From: Candidatus Melainabacteria bacterium | GTDB lineage: Bacteria > Cyanobacteriota > Vampirovibrionia > Obscuribacterales > Obscuribacteraceae | Direction: 5' to 3' | DNA: 34,325 nt | Assembly (NCBI GenBank): GCA_003242885.1 | Contig: QKMZ01000011.1 | Span: 1 to 34,325, forward strand | Shown here: positions 32,804 to 34,325 of the stretch, one piece after another | Numbering within the stretch: the first letter of the stretch is position 1 | Layout: each line of letters begins with the position of its first letter | The notes under the pieces: model-generated | Seen by the model: the letters and a program-made list of their open reading frames with translations, nothing else | Database searches by the model: none | Told to the model about the DNA's origin: nothing | Translations under genes and position numbers: made by a program

Positions 32804-33223
32804 ATGAACAAGAAATCTTTAGTTGGAAATGTCGCAAAACAGCTCGGTGTCAGCTCGCAAACCATTCACTGGTACGAGGCCCAAGGACTAATTTCGCCGC
32901 CAGATCGCACTGAAAGCGGTTATCGCATCTATCCACCCTCGGCAATCGAACAATTGCGATTTGTCCGCAAAGCTCTGGGGATAGGGTTTTCTGTAGACGA
33001 GATAAAGTCAATAATCGACGCTAGACGCCAGGGCAATCAGCCCTGCGACATGGTTCTGTCGTTGTTGCAGAAAAAGATCGACGATGTCAATTCGCAAATC
33101 GAGAGTTTGACTGACATTCGATCAGACCTGCAACAGATTCAAAAAAAATGGCTGTCTCATGAAAAGCGCAATGCTGCCTTAATCTGCCCTTTAATCGAAG
33201 GGATAGATGGGTCCGAGGTCTGA
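32804..33223 (+). CDS. MerR-family metal-responsive regulator
   Basis: 139 aa. The N-terminal winged helix-turn-helix is typical (VGNVAKQLGVSSQTIHWYEAQGLISPPDRTESGYRIYP, residues 7-44), followed by the FVRKALGIGFSVDEIKSII region, a dimerisation helix (84-115) and a metal-site end. Cysteines are C81 (GNQPCDMV) and C128 (ICPLIEG), matching the first and last of the three ligands known in MerR/CadR-type sensors; the middle one is absent. It probably senses a soft divalent metal and controls its own operon and the divergent efflux cluster. There is no ribosome-binding site before the ATG; the mRNA may be leaderless. Confidence 0.88.
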   Translation: MNKKSLVGNVAKQLGVSSQTIHWYEAQGLISPPDRTESGYRIYPPSAIEQLRFVRKALGIGFSVDEIKSIIDARRQGNQPCDMVLSLLQKKIDDVNSQIESLTDIRSDLQQIQKKWLSHEKRNAALICPLIEGIDGSEV

Positions 33224-33254
33224 GCACAATGAAGTCGAAATGGAGAACTTTGAA

Positions 33255-33827
33255 ATGAATCACACACATGCTGACTCTTGCTGCAAGCAAAACAAAGTAG
33301 AGCAGCACAAAACACAAACAGTTAGCTCGCTAAAAGCAGCTATCTATGCCACTTTCCATTGCCTTACAGGCTGCATGATAGGAGAATTTATCGGTTTGTC
33401 CTTTGGCGTCACGATGGGTCTTGCGCCCATGACGACCATGTTTCTCAGCACTGTCCTTGCCTTTATCTCGGGATTTTCGTTGACCGTTTTTCCTTTAATG
33501 CGTAATGCGAGGCTCGACTTTCATTCAGCAATGAAGGCTGTTTGGCTTGGAGAATTACTCTCCATCGGAATTATGGAATTGGTCATGAATAGCGTGGACT
33601 ACCACATGGGCGGTGTAAGCGCCGGTTCTGTGGCTAATCCATTATTTTGGAAAGCACTGGCCATTGCGGTGCCCGCCGGTTTTATCGCCGCTCTTCCAGT
33701 CAATGCCTTTTTAATTGCAAAACAAATGAAGAAGACCGTCGGTAAGGATCCTGGTCAAAAACCCGATGGGCTCATGACAAGGCGGAATCTGTTCGGCTGC
33801 AGATCACCAAATGGTACAGCGGCGTAG
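33255..33827 (+). CDS. DUF4396 membrane protein
   Basis: 190 aa from ATG at 33255 (GGAG upstream at 33242-33245); the frame is open from 33207. The N-terminus has His and Cys (NHTHADSCCKQ), followed by four membrane helices of the DUF4396 type: AAIYATFHCLTGCMIGEFIGL, TTMFLSTVLAFISGFSLTVFPL, LGELLSIGIMELVMNSVDY, FWKALAIAVPAGFIAALPVNAFLIAKQ. The family's function is unknown, but its members are often found near metal-resistance genes and have conserved His/Cys that may bind metal. It lies downstream of merR in the same direction. Its last 56 bases overlap the 3' end of the convergent methyltransferase gene. Confidence 0.8.
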   Translation: MNHTHADSCCKQNKVEQHKTQTVSSLKAAIYATFHCLTGCMIGEFIGLSFGVTMGLAPMTTMFLSTVLAFISGFSLTVFPLMRNARLDFHSAMKAVWLGELLSIGIMELVMNSVDYHMGGVSAGSVANPLFWKALAIAVPAGFIAALPVNAFLIAKQMKKTVGKDPGQKPDGLMTRRNLFGCRSPNGTAA

Positions 33828-34325
33828 AAAATGGTTCGTCAGAATGATGATCGATCAGATACCGGTTCATCTCTTTAGCCGCATCGGGAGCCAAATTTAA
33901 GGTCAAATATTGGCCCAGCCATATCGCTAAACTTGAATGTGGCATGACCTTTGCAGAAAAACCGAACCCCTGCATGACCGCCACCACATTGGCAGTGTCC
34001 GGTAGTTCCCATTCTACGTGCTCGCGGACAAGTGGATTGTTGGTGGCTTTTAGCACCAGCTTCTGAGCCTCTGTTGTCTCACGACAGGGATAATTTAGAA
34101 CAATCGATTTCCGCGCAATACGTGCCAACTCTCGCAAGGCGTTTTCTCGTTCCCGAGGGTCTATGTGCTCCAGAGCATCAATTGAGGCAACAACATCATA
34201 TGAGAGTGCACCTGCTGGCTGTTGAAGTAATGACGCGCCAGTGGTCGCCGGGTCAATCAAGTCCATTTCATAGTCCGGCAGAAACAGAGCAAGAGCACCA
34301 TCGTATCCACCCACATCAAGTATCG
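33772..34325 (-). CDS. SAM-dependent methyltransferase (5' end beyond the window)
   Basis: Partial class I methyltransferase; the frame runs off the right edge. The visible part begins with SAM-binding motif I (ILDVGGYDGALALFL), then DLIDPA, and motif IV-like YDVVASIDALEHIDPRERENALRELARIARKSIVLNYPC. No substrate-defining domain is recognisable; targets of this layout include small molecules, lipids and cell-surface sugars. The stop at 33772 lies inside the convergent DUF4396 gene. It is not linked by strand or spacing to the metal cluster. Confidence 0.8.
   Translation of the reverse strand, partial: ILDVGGYDGALALFLPDYEMDLIDPATTGASLLQQPAGALSYDVVASIDALEHIDPRERENALRELARIARKSIVLNYPCRETTEAQKLVLKATNNPLVREHVEWELPDTANVVAVMQGFGFSAKVMPHSSLAIWLGQYLTLNLAPDAAKEMNRYLIDHHSDEPFSTPLYHLVICSRTDSALS

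Noticed and set aside
1..34325. CRISPR array, tRNA or rRNA gene
   Set aside because: I saw no regularly spaced identical repeats, no cloverleaf with a TTC-A-A-type T arm and no rRNA-like conserved block.

Overview
The window looks like the genome of a Gram-negative bacterium. It encodes a TolC-type outer-membrane channel, an RND pump, a lipoprotein and several signal peptides. The mix of moderate base composition, light-chain-type TPR proteins, GlgX and heavy-metal efflux would fit the non-photosynthetic cyanobacterial relatives (Melainabacteria/Vampirovibrionia, for example Obscuribacter-like), but this is a tentative inference and no marker gene here proves it. There are two very different halves: a mosaic of mobile DNA (about 1-18.8 kb) and a chromosome-like block of metal-resistance and carbohydrate genes (18.8-34.3 kb).

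Mobile half. A short tyrosine recombinase (5-742) is followed by a Tn3-family transposase split by one extra base (1028-4013). Next comes a 5'-truncated, frameshifted remnant of a phage/plasmid gp88-like protein (4068-4690). A small ribbon-helix-helix protein and a short RadC follow, each with a clear terminator, then a gene-poor stretch with strong nested inverted repeats. A single-stranded-DNA-binding protein gene (ssb) follows, with a group II intron carrying its own reverse transcriptase inserted in or just after it. After an orphan gene, a VapBC-type toxin-antitoxin pair and a small membrane protein comes a tight plus-strand mobilization operon (11146-17153): accessory DNA-binding protein, relaxase with an HHxH motif, coupling ATPase without membrane helices, a membrane protein, and a membrane-anchored J-domain protein, all with overlapping ends. 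There is no VirB4-like or other mating-pore gene, so this looks like an integrative mobilizable element that borrows a transfer channel. On the opposite strand an integrase and a secreted protein form a pair. The integrase lies next to a cluster of TATCNCAAG repeats that overlaps the stop codon of glgX, a plausible attachment site.

Chromosome-like half. glgX (glycogen debranching) is the last gene of an overlapping minus-strand run with a Cys-rich small protein and two TPR proteins. Upstream of that run, also on the minus strand, lies a nine-gene metal-resistance cluster: Cys/His-rich secreted protein, structured leader, small DxxC secreted protein, CusB-like adaptor carrying two metal-binding domains and a YtkA-like domain, RND pump, CpxP-like helical periplasmic protein, outer-membrane factor, DxxC lipoprotein, a four-helix membrane protein and a MerT-like membrane protein. 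A MerR-family regulator with a long-spacer promoter and a DUF4396 membrane protein diverge from it. The window ends inside a SAM-dependent methyltransferase. Together the cluster reads as metal sensing, periplasmic capture and three-component export, probably of copper, silver or a related soft metal.
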